64,000 nt of DNA from Streptomyces sp. NBC_01283 (GCF_041435335.1 NZ_CP108430.1:7281001-7345000); one strand, 5' to 3'. Shown: positions 26,200 to 35,026, counted from the stretch's first letter. The notes: generated by a model from the sequence alone, not told the origin. Made by a program: numbers and translations.

Positions 26200-27135
26200 T
26201 CACAGGTCGAGGACGAGACGGCCGGACGCGCACCGCGAGACGCAGATCATCATCGAGGTGTTGGCCGCGTGCTCGGCCTCGCTGAGCAGGAAGTCGCGGT
26301 GGTCGGGCGTGCCGTCGAGCACACGGGTCTCGCAGCTGCCGCAGATGCCTTCCTGGCAGGAGCTGGTGACGCTCAGGCCCGCGGCCTCGGCGGCCTGGAG
26401 GACCGAGGTGCCCTCGTCGACGGAGAGGGTCACGCCGGAGCGACGGCACTCCACCTCGAACGCCGCGTCGTCCCCGGTGTGCTCCACGACGGGCGCGGCG
26501 AACCGCTCCACGCGCAGCCGGTCCGCCGGGCAGCGCGCCTCCACGGCCGCGAGCAGCGGCTCGGGACCGCAGCAGTACACGAGCGTGCTCTCGGGCAGCC
26601 CGTCGAGGGCAGCTGCGAGGTCGATGTGCCCGTGCTCGTCCTGCGGTACGACGCTCAAACCACCGTCCAAGGCCGCCAGTTCATCGGTGAACGCCATCGA
26701 GCCCCGGTTGCGCCCGCCGTACACCATGCGCCAGTCGGCCCCGCGCCGCGCGGCCTCGCGGGCCATGGCGAGGAGCGGGGTGACGCCGATGCCGCCCGCG
26801 ACGAAGAGATAACCGGGTGCGTCCTCCAGGGCGAAGTGGTTGCGCGGCTCGGAGGCGGTGACCGTCTGGCCGGGGCGCAGCTCGGTGTGCACGTACCGCG
26901 AACCACCGCGCGAGGAAGCCTCGTTGAGGACGCCGATGCGGTACGCGGACACGTTCCGCGGGTCGCCGCACAGGCTGTACTGACGTACGTGCCCGCCCGT
27001 GTGGAGGTCGAGGTGCGCGCCGGGGGTCCAGGCGGGCAGCGGCTTGCCGTCCGGGTGGGCGAGCTCGACGGAGAGCACTCCGTCCGCCTCCCAGGTCATG
27101 CGGCGTACGAGCAGCGTCAGTTCACTGTCGGCCAT
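26200..27135 (-). CDS. PDR/VanB-type oxygenase reductase (flavin, NAD and [2Fe-2S] domains)
   Basis: A 311-residue single-chain reductase for the Rieske oxygenase. Order of domains: FMN-binding barrel (residues 1 to ~105; RQYSLCGDP), NAD-binding domain (~106-220; YLFVAGGIGVTPLLAMAREA), and a C-terminal plant-type ferredoxin with ligands CQEGICGSC and a final CVSRC (C-x4-C-x2-C-x29-C spacing). This order is that of phthalate dioxygenase reductase and VanB. It passes electrons from NAD(P)H to the oxygenase. The ATG has GAGGAGG 7 bases upstream. Confidence 0.93.
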   Translation of the reverse strand: MADSELTLLVRRMTWEADGVLSVELAHPDGKPLPAWTPGAHLDLHTGGHVRQYSLCGDPRNVSAYRIGVLNEASSRGGSRYVHTELRPGQTVTASEPRNHFALEDAPGYLFVAGGIGVTPLLAMAREAARRGADWRMVYGGRNRGSMAFTDELAALDGGLSVVPQDEHGHIDLAAALDGLPESTLVYCCGPEPLLAAVEARCPADRLRVERFAAPVVEHTGDDAAFEVECRRSGVTLSVDEGTSVLQAAEAAGLSVTSSCQEGICGSCETRVLDGTPDHRDFLLSEAEHAANTSMMICVSRCASGRLVLDL

Positions 27136-27147
27136 GGTGGGGCCTCC

Positions 27148-28782
27148 TCACTGGCCGGGGATCTTGACGGGCGGGGTGAACGGGTTCTTCATCGGTCCCA
27201 GGCGGGCCAGGTCGACCTCGACGAGGGTCGGCCCGTCGGACGCGACGGCGTGGCCGATCACGGGCTGCGCGTGTTCCTCGGCGGCGATCCTGGCGTAGGG
27301 CAGGCCGCATGCCCGGGCGAGGAGTTCGAAGTCCGGCGTGGCGAGATCAACGCCGGAGCGCCGCTCGCTGTAGCGGTCCTGCATGTTGCGCAGCACGCCG
27401 TACCCGCCGTCGTTGAAGACGATCAGGGTGAGGCGCGGCCGCTCCTGGGCGAGCGTGAGCAGTTCGCCCAGGTGGACGGCGAGCCCGCCGTCCCCCGCGA
27501 GGACGACGGTGGGCGCGTCGGGCCGCGCGAGCGCCGCGCCGATGCCCATGCCGAGCCCCTGTCCGATGCCGCCGCCGCGCGGGAAGACGTTGTCGCGGGG
27601 GTCGTACATCTCCAGGAGCCGGTTGCCCCAGCTGCTGGACGGGATGGTCACGTCGCGGGCCACGACCGCCTCGCGGGGCAGCGCGGCACGGATGGCGTCG
27701 CAGATCGCGGCCTGCGGGCCGATGTTGTCGTGCAGGGTGGCCCGGACGTCGGCGCGGACGGCGGCGACACGGCGGGTCCAGCTCTCGTCGGCGCGGCGGG
27801 CGTGCGGCAGCAGGGCCGTGAGCACGTCGGGAGCGTGACCGCGCAGGGCGTGCCGTGCCGGATACACGCGGCCGAGGGCGGCGGCGTCGATGTCGATCTG
27901 GATGTGCGCCTCGGGCAGCGCGAGCCCGTAGTCGGCGGTCTCGTTGGACCGGAAGTGCGTGCCGACGGTCAGCAGCAGGTCCGCGTCCGCGAGGAGGGCG
28001 CGGGCGGCCGGGGTGGTGGCGAAGTTCCCGATGACCTGGGGGTGGTCCTCGGGCACGGCACCACGGCCGGAGTTGGAGGTGAGCAGTCCCGCGCCGGTGG
28101 CGTGGAGCAGCTCGGCGAGCTCGGCGCGCGCACGGGTGGCGCCGCCGCCCGCCCAGACGAGGGGACGCTCGGCGGACGCCAACAGGGCCCGTGCCGAGTC
28201 CAGTTCACTCGCGGCAGGGTGGGGGAGGACCTGCGCGCTCACCGGTTCGGCGGCATCGGTCTGGGCCGCGTACTGCAGGTCGACCGGCCACTCCACGCTC
28301 GCGGGACCGCCCGGCGAGGCGAGGGCCGCCCGGGCCGCGTCGCGCAGGAGGCGGCCCGCGTCCGCCGCCGAAGGAATGGTCGCCGCGTACGTGGAGACCG
28401 CCCGGAGCATGCCCAGCTGGTCCTTGGTCTCGTGGATGAAGCCACGGCCGCTGCCCAGGAACTCGCTCTCCACCTGACCGGTGACGTGCAGGACGGAGGT
28501 GCCCGCGCTGAGGGCCTCGACCAGGGATCCGGCCGCGTTGCCCGCGCCCGTGCCCGTCGAGGTGAGCGCGCAGCCCAGGGAGCCGCGCGCACGGCCATAG
28601 GCGTCGGCCGCGTTCACCGCGGTCGCCTCGTGACGTACCGGAACGAAGCGCAGCTCCCGGTCGACCGCCTCGACCAGCGGCAGATTGTGCACGCTGACGA
28701 TCCCGAAGACCGTGTCGATGCCGAGTTCCCGCAGGACGGCGACGAGGAGATCGCCGCCGGTGGCGTAATGCATGGGTGGCAT
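27148..28782 (-). CDS. Thiamine diphosphate-dependent enzyme (acetolactate synthase/decarboxylase type)
   Basis: A 544-residue three-domain ThDP enzyme. The N-terminal pyrimidine-binding domain (GGDLLVAVLRELGIDTVFGIVSVHNLPL, with the essential Glu in VPVRHEATAVNAADAYGR), the central FAD/ADP-like domain, and the C-terminal domain with GDGGLAVHLGELLT ... NDGG (metal/ThDP motif) are intact. Relatives include acetolactate synthase, benzoylformate decarboxylase and other 2-oxo-acid lyases. In this operon it may decarboxylate or condense a 2-oxo acid arising from the aromatic side chain or ring fission. The specific reaction is unknown. Confidence 0.9.
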   Translation of the reverse strand: MPPMHYATGGDLLVAVLRELGIDTVFGIVSVHNLPLVEAVDRELRFVPVRHEATAVNAADAYGRARGSLGCALTSTGTGAGNAAGSLVEALSAGTSVLHVTGQVESEFLGSGRGFIHETKDQLGMLRAVSTYAATIPSAADAGRLLRDAARAALASPGGPASVEWPVDLQYAAQTDAAEPVSAQVLPHPAASELDSARALLASAERPLVWAGGGATRARAELAELLHATGAGLLTSNSGRGAVPEDHPQVIGNFATTPAARALLADADLLLTVGTHFRSNETADYGLALPEAHIQIDIDAAALGRVYPARHALRGHAPDVLTALLPHARRADESWTRRVAAVRADVRATLHDNIGPQAAICDAIRAALPREAVVARDVTIPSSSWGNRLLEMYDPRDNVFPRGGGIGQGLGMGIGAALARPDAPTVVLAGDGGLAVHLGELLTLAQERPRLTLIVFNDGGYGVLRNMQDRYSERRSGVDLATPDFELLARACGLPYARIAAEEHAQPVIGHAVASDGPTLVEVDLARLGPMKNPFTPPVKIPGQ

Positions 28783-28794
28783 GGGGTGAGCTCC

Positions 28795-29580
28795 TCAGAG
28801 GATGCCGCGGCCGACGCCGCCGCAGACGTCGATGCTGGTGCCGGTGGTGTAGGAGGCGCGGGGCGAGAGCAGCGCGACGATCGCGTACGCGACTTCCTCC
28901 GCGCGGCCCAGCCGGCCGAGGGCGATGCCCCGGTCCGCCGCGAGCTCCGCCTGCCAGTCCTCGTAACTGAGGCCGGAAGCGGCGGCGGCGTGCCGGCGGG
29001 TCCACTGGCCGGTGTCGACCAGGCCCAGACAGACCGAGTTGACGCGGATGCCCTGAGGGGCGAGCTCCGTGGCCAGGGACTTGGAGAGGTTGAGGATGCC
29101 CGCGCGGGCCGCGCTGGTGGTGATGAGGCGGGGCTCGGGCTGCTTGGCGAGCACCGCGTTCACGTTCACGACGCTCGCCGCGTCCGAGGCGGCCAGGTAC
29201 GGGCGGGCCGCGTGCAGGGGATTGAGGACCCCGGCGAACTTCAGCTCCAGTTCGTCGCGCCAGTCGTCGGCGGTCGACTCGTCGAGGCCCTTCATGCGGG
29301 ACTGCCCGGCGTTGTTGACCAGCCCGTCGACCGAGCCGAAGGTGTCCGCCGCATGCCGCGTGAACTCCCGCACGGCGTCCGCGTCGCGCACGTCGCACAC
29401 GCCCGTGAGCAGCCGGTCGCCGCCGCCGAGCGAGGCCGCGGCCTTCCCGAGCCGCTCGGCGTCACGTCCGCAGGTCGCGACGCACGCGCCCTCGTCGAGC
29501 AGGGCGCGGACCGTGGCCAGGCCGACGCCCGAGCTGCCGCCGGTGACCAGGACGGTCCGGTCGGCGAGGCCCAGATCCAT
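28795..29580 (-). CDS. Short-chain dehydrogenase/reductase homologue lacking the Tyr-Lys pair
   Basis: A 261-residue SDR-fold protein. The dinucleotide motif (VTGGSSGVGLATV), NNAG (LVNNAGQSR) and the C-terminal part (IRVNSVCLGLVDTGQW) are normal. At the active site it reads LITTSAARAGILNLSKSLA where YxxxK is expected, so Tyr is Thr and Lys is Arg, and the preceding Ser region reads VNVNAV. An ordinary carbonyl reduction mechanism is unlikely. I recall similar SDR sequences with SAARAG in proteobacterial catabolic operons, so it may be a distinct functional subgroup. It is 12 bases upstream of the ThDP enzyme gene in the operon. Confidence 0.88.
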   Translation of the reverse strand: MDLGLADRTVLVTGGSSGVGLATVRALLDEGACVATCGRDAERLGKAAASLGGGDRLLTGVCDVRDADAVREFTRHAADTFGSVDGLVNNAGQSRMKGLDESTADDWRDELELKFAGVLNPLHAARPYLAASDAASVVNVNAVLAKQPEPRLITTSAARAGILNLSKSLATELAPQGIRVNSVCLGLVDTGQWTRRHAAAASGLSYEDWQAELAADRGIALGRLGRAEEVAYAIVALLSPRASYTTGTSIDVCGGVGRGIL

Positions 29581-29599
29581 AACTCATCGCTCCTGTACG

Positions 29600-30340
29600 T
29601 CAGTTCATGGTGAAGCCGCCGTTGACGGCGACCACTTGTCCGGTGAGATAGCGGGACTCCTCGGAGAGGAGGAAGGAGACGAGCCCGACGAGGTCGTCCG
29701 GCTGCTGCGGGCGCGAGATCGCCCGGTTGCCCCGGTAGAGCGCGTGCCGCTCCGCCGGCACCGTCTCGGTGGCCTCGACCTCGGTCAGGCCCGGCGCCAC
29801 CGCGTTCACGGTGATGCCCTTCTCGCCCAGCTCACGCGCCATCGCCCGGGTCAGTGCGATGACCGCACCCTTGGAGGCGATGTAGTGGGCCAGCCGCGGA
29901 GACCCGTAAAGGGCCGCGTCCGACGCGATGTTGACGATGCGGCCGGGGGAGCGGAACAGCGGGTGCAGGGCCTTGGCGACCAGCCAGGGGCCGCGGGCGT
30001 TGACCGCCATCAGCCGGTCCCACACCTCGACGTCGATGTCCTGGAACTCCTTGCCGCCGACGCCGTTGGCGAGCGCGGCATTGTTGACCAGGCCGTAAAG
30101 CGGCCCCAAGTCCCGTACTGCGGCGGCCAGTTCCTTCACCGACGCCGGGTCGCCCACATCGCACCGCACGAAGTGCGCGTCGAGGCCCTCGGCCCGCAGC
30201 TCCGCGACGGCCCGCGCGCCGAGCGCGGGATCCACCTCCGCGACGACGACCCGGAAGCCGTCCTCGCCCACCCGGCGGGCCATGGCGAGTCCCAGGCCAC
30301 GGCCCGCGCCGGTGATGACGACGGTGCGGTCGTCAGTCAC
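29600..30340 (-). CDS. Short-chain dehydrogenase/reductase
   Basis: A 246-residue classical SDR: cofactor motif VVITGAGRGLGLA, Asp in RCDVGDP, NNAA in LVNNAALANG, catalytic Ser in NIASDAALYG, YIASK (Tyr and Lys) and VNAVAPGLT. Suits NAD(P)-linked oxidation of an alcohol or dihydrodiol, or the reverse. GTG start, overlapping the cupin gene stop by 8 bases. In an aromatic operon it could re-aromatise a cis-dihydrodiol formed by the Rieske enzyme. Confidence 0.92.
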   Translation of the reverse strand: MTDDRTVVITGAGRGLGLAMARRVGEDGFRVVVAEVDPALGARAVAELRAEGLDAHFVRCDVGDPASVKELAAAVRDLGPLYGLVNNAALANGVGGKEFQDIDVEVWDRLMAVNARGPWLVAKALHPLFRSPGRIVNIASDAALYGSPRLAHYIASKGAVIALTRAMARELGEKGITVNAVAPGLTEVEATETVPAERHALYRGNRAISRPQQPDDLVGLVSFLLSEESRYLTGQVVAVNGGFTMN

Positions 30341-30854
30341 GGGTGACGCCGTGCATCGGCGAGTGCTCGGGGTACGTCGGCACCTGCGGCTTCCGCGTGC
30401 CGATGACGACGCAGAACAGTGCGTCGGTGTCGCCCTCGTTCTTCAGGGAGCGGGCCACGCCCGCCGGGACGACGATCATGTCGCGGTAGCCGAGCGTGCG
30501 GTACTCGGCCTCGTCGGAGCCCCGGTGGATGCCCACCTTGACCTGCCCCTCCAGGACGAAGAAGGCCTCCTCGACGTCGTGGTGGGTGTGCTCGGGGCCC
30601 TCGGCGCCGGGCGGCAGGAGCATGTTGGAGAAGGTGAAGCCGCCGGAGGGCAGGATGCGGCTGTCGTTCTCGTGATTGCCGGTCGCGCCGGAGCCGACGT
30701 AACGGATCTGGCCGCGGCGGTACTGCGGGCCCGCCTTCTCCTGGAAGGACAGCGTGCTGAAGTCCGCGACACGGGACTCCTTGGTGGCGATCAGCGAGTC
30801 GGTGTACTTGCCGAGGTCGCCGCCGTTGTCGTATTCGGTGGTGGTCAGAGGCAT
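30333..30854 (-). CDS. Cupin domain protein
   Basis: A 173-residue single-domain cupin. Metal ligands are visible as H(T/x)HHDVEEAFFVLEGQ (GPEHTHHDVEEAFF: His-x-His-His and Glu). The second motif is less conserved (GYRDMIVVPAGVARSLKNEGDTDALF), and the second motif His is not obvious. Cupins in catabolic operons act as dioxygenases, isomerases or non-enzymatic binders. It is preceded by the alpha/beta hydrolase gene and overlaps the following SDR gene. Confidence 0.88.
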   Translation of the reverse strand: MPLTTTEYDNGGDLGKYTDSLIATKESRVADFSTLSFQEKAGPQYRRGQIRYVGSGATGNHENDSRILPSGGFTFSNMLLPPGAEGPEHTHHDVEEAFFVLEGQVKVGIHRGSDEAEYRTLGYRDMIVVPAGVARSLKNEGDTDALFCVVIGTRKPQVPTYPEHSPMHGVTRD

Positions 30855-30881
30855 GAGGGAGCTCCTACTCAGGGATGTGCG

Positions 30882-31661
30882 CTACTCAGGGATGCGGGCG
30901 GTGATGCGGAGATGGGAGAGGACCCAGGCGTTGAAGGCCTCGGGCCGCTCCTGGTTGGCCAGGTGACCGGCGTCCTTGACGATCACGTAGGCGGTCTTGT
31001 GCAGGGCCCCGGCGATGGCTTGGGAGGCCTCGACGCCGGTGACCCGGTCCTGGTCGCCGCAGAGGACGAGTGCGGGGGCGGTGATGCCGGGGATCTCGGG
31101 GCGCAGATCGGCGTCGGCCATGGACTCGGCGGCGTACGCGTATCCGGGCAGGCGCACGGAGGCGGCCATGGTGTCGACGACCCGCCGGACGAGCTGGGGA
31201 GGCGCGTCCGGCGAGACGAGCCGTGGCCCGCGACGCTCGGCGAACGCCTGCGGCCCGAGTTCCGCGAGCTCGGCGGCCCGCTGCCGCATGGCGTCGGCCT
31301 TCGCGGGGTCGGTGCCGGAACCGGCGCTGGAGTCCGCGACGATCAGCGAGTCGACGAGCTCGGGGTGCCGGGCCGCGAGCCGCAGCGCGATCACACCGCC
31401 CCACGAGACACCGAGTACATGGGCGCTCGCGCCACGCTCCCGGATGAGACCGGCTGCCGCGTCCGCGAACCCGTCCAGGTCCAACGGGCCTTCCGGGTCA
31501 GGGGACTTGGCGTACCCGGGAGCGTCCCAGGCCACGACCCGCACGTACGCGGACAGCTCGGCGAGCTGCGGTGCGAACGCGGCCGACGAGGAGCCGATGC
31601 CGTGCAGACAGAGCAGGAGAGGGCCCCGCTCGCCGGACTCCTCCACAAGGACGGCGGTCAC
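30882..31661 (-). CDS. Alpha/beta hydrolase, meta-cleavage product hydrolase-like
   Basis: A 259-residue alpha/beta hydrolase: oxyanion region CLHGIGSSS, nucleophile elbow GVSWGG, acidic residue in CGDQDRVTG and His in DAGHLANQERP, all in place. The family includes enol-lactonases and the C-C hydrolases of extradiol pathways (BphD/MhpC). Given the extradiol dioxygenase gene two positions upstream, hydrolysis of a ring-fission product is a reasonable role. The GTG start at 31661 overlaps the stop of the aspartate-dehydrogenase-like gene (GTGA); the open frame further upstream is an antisense shadow. Confidence 0.9.
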   Translation of the reverse strand: MTAVLVEESGERGPLLLCLHGIGSSSAAFAPQLAELSAYVRVVAWDAPGYAKSPDPEGPLDLDGFADAAAGLIRERGASAHVLGVSWGGVIALRLAARHPELVDSLIVADSSAGSGTDPAKADAMRQRAAELAELGPQAFAERRGPRLVSPDAPPQLVRRVVDTMAASVRLPGYAYAAESMADADLRPEIPGITAPALVLCGDQDRVTGVEASQAIAGALHKTAYVIVKDAGHLANQERPEAFNAWVLSHLRITARIPE

Positions 31662-32455
31662 AGGATCTGCCCCGTCCGCCCCGCGAGCGCCGCCAGGCTG
31701 CGCAGGACCGCGTACGGCACGACCTGGCTGGTCGCCGGGTTGCCCGGGTCCGGCAGATGGGCGACCTCGAAGCGGTACGTGCCGTGCGCTCCGGATGCCT
31801 CGACGACGTGCCGCGTGTGATGGGCGCCGGGATCGGCGACGACCTGGACCCGCACAGCGTCCAGGTCGCCGACGGCGAGGGCGACCGAGGCGGCGACGTT
31901 CGTCGACTTGGGAAATTTCACGGGGACGTCGCGCGCGGTCCCGGACATGACCACGACCGGTCCGGTCGCCGCCCGCATCCGGGCCAGCAACTCGGCGCTC
32001 ATCCAAGGCTGTTCGAGGGTGGAGGGCAGCTTGGTGGTGGTGAGCCTGACCTCGTCGAGCGGCCCGAGCGTACGCACCGCCTGGAGCAGATCGAGCCCGC
32101 CGACCGCGCCCCCGGTGAAGTACACCCGGCCGGGGCCGGCGGCCAGGAGCCGCTTGGAGAGCTCCTCGTCGGTGAGCGCGCCGGTCGAGGCGACCAGCAG
32201 ATCGGTCCCGGAGGTGAGGACACGCTCGCCCCATTCCCGTACGACTCCTTGGCCCGCTGCCTCGACGACGAGATCGCAGCGGTCCAGGGCCTCGTCGAAG
32301 GAGACCTGCGGGGCGGGGGCGCTCTCGCCGAGCGGACGGTTGTCGACGAGGCACGTCAACTCGGCGCCAGTGACGCGGTGTTCGGCGAGCGAGGTGCCGA
32401 CGACCCGCCCGATCGCGCCCCAGCCGACGATGCCGACCTTGCGTACGCCGCTCAT
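31658..32455 (-). CDS. L-aspartate dehydrogenase-like protein (NadX family)
   Basis: A 265-residue NAD(P) oxidoreductase. The N-terminal Rossmann motif VGIVGWGAIGRVVG is followed by the central domain with GGAVGGLDLLQAV and FPKSTNVAASVALA and a catalytic-type His in DPGAHHTRHVVEASG. The family converts L-aspartate to iminoaspartate or the reverse. Its place in an aromatic operon is odd; it may act on a different amino- or oxo-acid produced by the pathway. It overlaps both neighbours by 4 bases. Confidence 0.87.
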   Translation of the reverse strand: MSGVRKVGIVGWGAIGRVVGTSLAEHRVTGAELTCLVDNRPLGESAPAPQVSFDEALDRCDLVVEAAGQGVVREWGERVLTSGTDLLVASTGALTDEELSKRLLAAGPGRVYFTGGAVGGLDLLQAVRTLGPLDEVRLTTTKLPSTLEQPWMSAELLARMRAATGPVVVMSGTARDVPVKFPKSTNVAASVALAVGDLDAVRVQVVADPGAHHTRHVVEASGAHGTYRFEVAHLPDPGNPATSQVVPYAVLRSLAALAGRTGQIL

Positions 32456-33405
32456 GCCTGAACCTCCTGGGCCTCAACGAGGGAAAGCGGACCGGGATCG
32501 GGCGACCCCGCCATGTGGCAGCGGATCTCCTTCGACGGCGGCCCTGCCGTCCCCCACAGGTCGGACAGCTCGGGGACCCGCCGCCAGACCTTGGCGATCC
32601 ACGCGTCCTCGACGATCTGCGCGACCTCGGAGGTGTACTCGCAGACGAGCCCGGAGGGGTCGGTGAAGTAGGAGAAGGTGTTGTTGCCGGGGCCGTGCCG
32701 TCCCGGCCCCCACTGCGGATCGACTCCGTGGTGCCTGAGCCGGCCGAGGCCCCGCATGAAGTGGTCGACCGAACTCATCTCGTACGCCACGTGGTTGAGC
32801 GAGGCCCACTCGGCCTGGTTGAAGGCGATGCAGTGGTGGTCGGCGTTGCAGCGCAGGAAGGCCATCTGGTGCTCGGACCAGTCGGAGACGCGCAGGCCGA
32901 GGACGTCGCGGTAGAAGGCGACCGACGCGTCGATGTCCGCGGTGTTGAGCACCGCGTGCGTGACGCCGACCGGCACGGCGCCGTCCTGGCCGCGCGGCGC
33001 CACCGCGTGGACCTCCGCGCTGATCTCGATCAGACGGTGCTCGGGGTCGGTGAAGCGCAGGCCGTAGCCGCCGCCGACCTGGTCGAGGGGGCCGGGCCCG
33101 GCGACCGGTGTGATGCCGCGGGCCAGCAGCCTGTGGGCGGCCTCGTCGACCTCGGCGGGCGTGCCCACCGCGAAGGAGATCCTGCCGAGCCCGACGCGGT
33201 CGGCGCGGGTGAGCTGGAGGGCGTGGTGCTCGGCGCCGGTGCCGCGCAGCCAGGCGGCCGTGCCGCGCTCGGCCTCAACGGTCTCCAGGCCCCAGACCTC
33301 CTGGTAGAAGTCGGCCGCCTCGGTGAAGGAGGGGGTGAGGAGCTCGACGGAGCGCAGGGCGCGGAGACGGGCGATCGGGGGCTGGGGGACGGGGGGTCGG
33401 GACAT
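32452..33405 (-). CDS. Type I extradiol dioxygenase (VOC family)
   Basis: A 317-residue two-domain VOC protein, the length of 2,3-dihydroxybiphenyl and catechol 2,3-dioxygenases. The C-terminal domain carries the iron triad: His in VTHAVLNTAD, His in SLNHVAYEM and Glu in LVCEYTSE. The signature GRHGPGNNTFSYF-TDPSG-x3-E corresponds to the PROSITE extradiol pattern, and a further His (HHGV) is typical of BphC. It should open a catechol ring next to one hydroxyl. It stands 57 bases after the aldehyde dehydrogenase gene. Confidence 0.93.
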   Translation of the reverse strand: MSRPPVPQPPIARLRALRSVELLTPSFTEAADFYQEVWGLETVEAERGTAAWLRGTGAEHHALQLTRADRVGLGRISFAVGTPAEVDEAAHRLLARGITPVAGPGPLDQVGGGYGLRFTDPEHRLIEISAEVHAVAPRGQDGAVPVGVTHAVLNTADIDASVAFYRDVLGLRVSDWSEHQMAFLRCNADHHCIAFNQAEWASLNHVAYEMSSVDHFMRGLGRLRHHGVDPQWGPGRHGPGNNTFSYFTDPSGLVCEYTSEVAQIVEDAWIAKVWRRVPELSDLWGTAGPPSKEIRCHMAGSPDPGPLSLVEAQEVQA

Positions 33406-33462
33406 GACCTGCTCCAGAGGTGCGGGGTTCAGGTGCGGCGGGGTTGAGGCATGGGGTGGGGT

Positions 33463-34950
33463 TCAGCCGGCCCACGGGAGAGGCGCGTCGGAGACGCCCC
33501 AGTACAGGGACTTCTGGCGCTGGTGGGCGCGGATGCCGTCGCGGCCCTTCTCGCGGCCGAGGCCGCTCTCCTTCATGCCGCCGAAGGGCGTGGCGATGCT
33601 GAACTGCTTGTAGGTGTTGATCCAGACCGTGCCCGCGTCGACGCGTCGCGCGATCCGCCAGGCGGCCCGGTGGTCACGGGTCCAGATGCCGCAGGCCAGG
33701 CCGTAGACACTGGAGTTGGCCTGCCGCACGAGGTCGTCCTCGTCGTCGAAGGGCAGCGCGACCAGGACGGGCCCGAAGATCTCCTCCTGGCAGGTTCGCG
33801 AGGAATTGGGCAGGCCGTCCAGGACGGTGGGCAGGTAGTACGCCCCGTCCCGGTACTCCGCGCCCTCCGGCACGCCCCCGCCGCACAGCACCCGCGCGCC
33901 TTCCTCGCGGGCGAGATCGACGTACGAGGCGACGGAGTCCCGGTGCCTGTGGTGGACGAGGGGTGCGACCTGGGTGTCGGGGGAGGTGCCGGGCCCGACC
34001 CGCAACTTCCTTGTGCGCCGCACCAGTTCGCCGACGAACTCCTCGTACAGCTCGCGGGCGACGAAGAGCCGTGACCCCGCGATGCAGGACTGTCCGCTGG
34101 AGGAGAAGATCCCGAACATCACGCCGGCCAGGGCCTGTTCGACGTCGGCGTCGGCGAGGACGACCGTCGGTGACTTGCCGCCCAGTTCGAGCGAGACCGG
34201 CATCAGCTTCTCGGCTGCCGCGTGGGCGAGCGTCCGGCCCGTGCTCGTGCCGCCGGTGAAGGTGACCTTGCCGACGTGCGGATCGCGGACGATCGCGTCC
34301 CCGACGACGCTGCCGCGCCCGGTGAGGACGGACAGCAGGCCTGCCGGGAGCCCGAATTCCGCCAGGGCGCCGCTGATGAGGCGGCCGAGCGCCAGCGAGA
34401 CGAGCGGGGTCCACTCGGCGGGCTTGAGCAGGACCGCGTTGCCGCCCGCGAGTGCGGGGGCGAGCTTCTGGGCGTCGCTGGCGACAGGGGAGTTCCAGGG
34501 GTTGATCGCGCCGACGACGCCGATCGGCTCGTACACGCTCATCGTCACGTAGTCGCCGCGCGGCGGAGTGATCGCCTCCTCGGCGGTCTCCAGGGCGGCG
34601 GCCGTGTAGCGGAAGGTGGCCGCCGCGCTGGCCACCAGGGCGCGGGTCTCGGTGAGCGCCTTGCCGGTGTCGGCGGTCTGCAGGGCCGCGAGGTCGTCCG
34701 CGGACGCCTCGATCAGCTCGGCGACGCGGTGCAGGAGCAGGGCGCGCCGGTGGGGCAGGAGGTCGCGCCAGCGCGGGTCGGCGGCGGCCTCGGCCGCTCC
34801 CCGGGCCGCTTCGGCAACCTCGTCGGGTGAGACGGCATGGATGGTGGCGAGGACGCGGCCCGTCGCGGGGTCGACGGTGTCGGCCGGGGCGCCCGCGCCG
34901 CGTCGCCACTCGCCCGCGATGAGCGCTTCGTCGGCTGGGATGCGGGGCAT
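33463..34950 (-). CDS. NAD(P)-dependent aldehyde dehydrogenase
   Basis: A 495-residue ALDH superfamily enzyme: Asn in INPWNSPVA, Glu in SLELGGKSPTVV, Cys in SGQSCIAGSRLFV, NAD-binding FTGGTSTGR and the C-terminal FGGMKESGLGRE. It resembles betaine-aldehyde and hydroxymuconic-semialdehyde dehydrogenases. It is the first gene of the catabolic operon; the promoter with the palindromic sites lies upstream. It could oxidise an aromatic aldehyde or the semialdehyde made by ring fission. Confidence 0.93.
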   Translation of the reverse strand: MPRIPADEALIAGEWRRGAGAPADTVDPATGRVLATIHAVSPDEVAEAARGAAEAAADPRWRDLLPHRRALLLHRVAELIEASADDLAALQTADTGKALTETRALVASAAATFRYTAAALETAEEAITPPRGDYVTMSVYEPIGVVGAINPWNSPVASDAQKLAPALAGGNAVLLKPAEWTPLVSLALGRLISGALAEFGLPAGLLSVLTGRGSVVGDAIVRDPHVGKVTFTGGTSTGRTLAHAAAEKLMPVSLELGGKSPTVVLADADVEQALAGVMFGIFSSSGQSCIAGSRLFVARELYEEFVGELVRRTRKLRVGPGTSPDTQVAPLVHHRHRDSVASYVDLAREEGARVLCGGGVPEGAEYRDGAYYLPTVLDGLPNSSRTCQEEIFGPVLVALPFDDEDDLVRQANSSVYGLACGIWTRDHRAAWRIARRVDAGTVWINTYKQFSIATPFGGMKESGLGREKGRDGIRAHQRQKSLYWGVSDAPLPWAG

Positions 34951-35001
34951 GGAGGGGCCTCCTGGCGGAACGGGGCTCAGTGAACGCCCAGTTGACTTCG
35001 G

Positions 35002-35026
35002 TAAGCGCTAGAAATCTAAGGGCTTA
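35002..35026. promoter_or_regulatory. Palindromic site 1 in the catabolic operon/MFS intergenic region
   Basis: TAAGCGCTAGA and TCTAAGGGCTTA form an imperfect dyad around AA, 52 bases upstream of the aldehyde dehydrogenase start. Shares TAAGCGCT with sites at 35120-35144. Confidence 0.55.

Noticed and set aside
26131..29613. 1160-codon open frame on the plus strand across the reductase, ThDP and SDR genes
   Set aside because: Antisense shadow of high-GC coding sequence. The minus-strand proteins have complete family motifs, while this frame has none.
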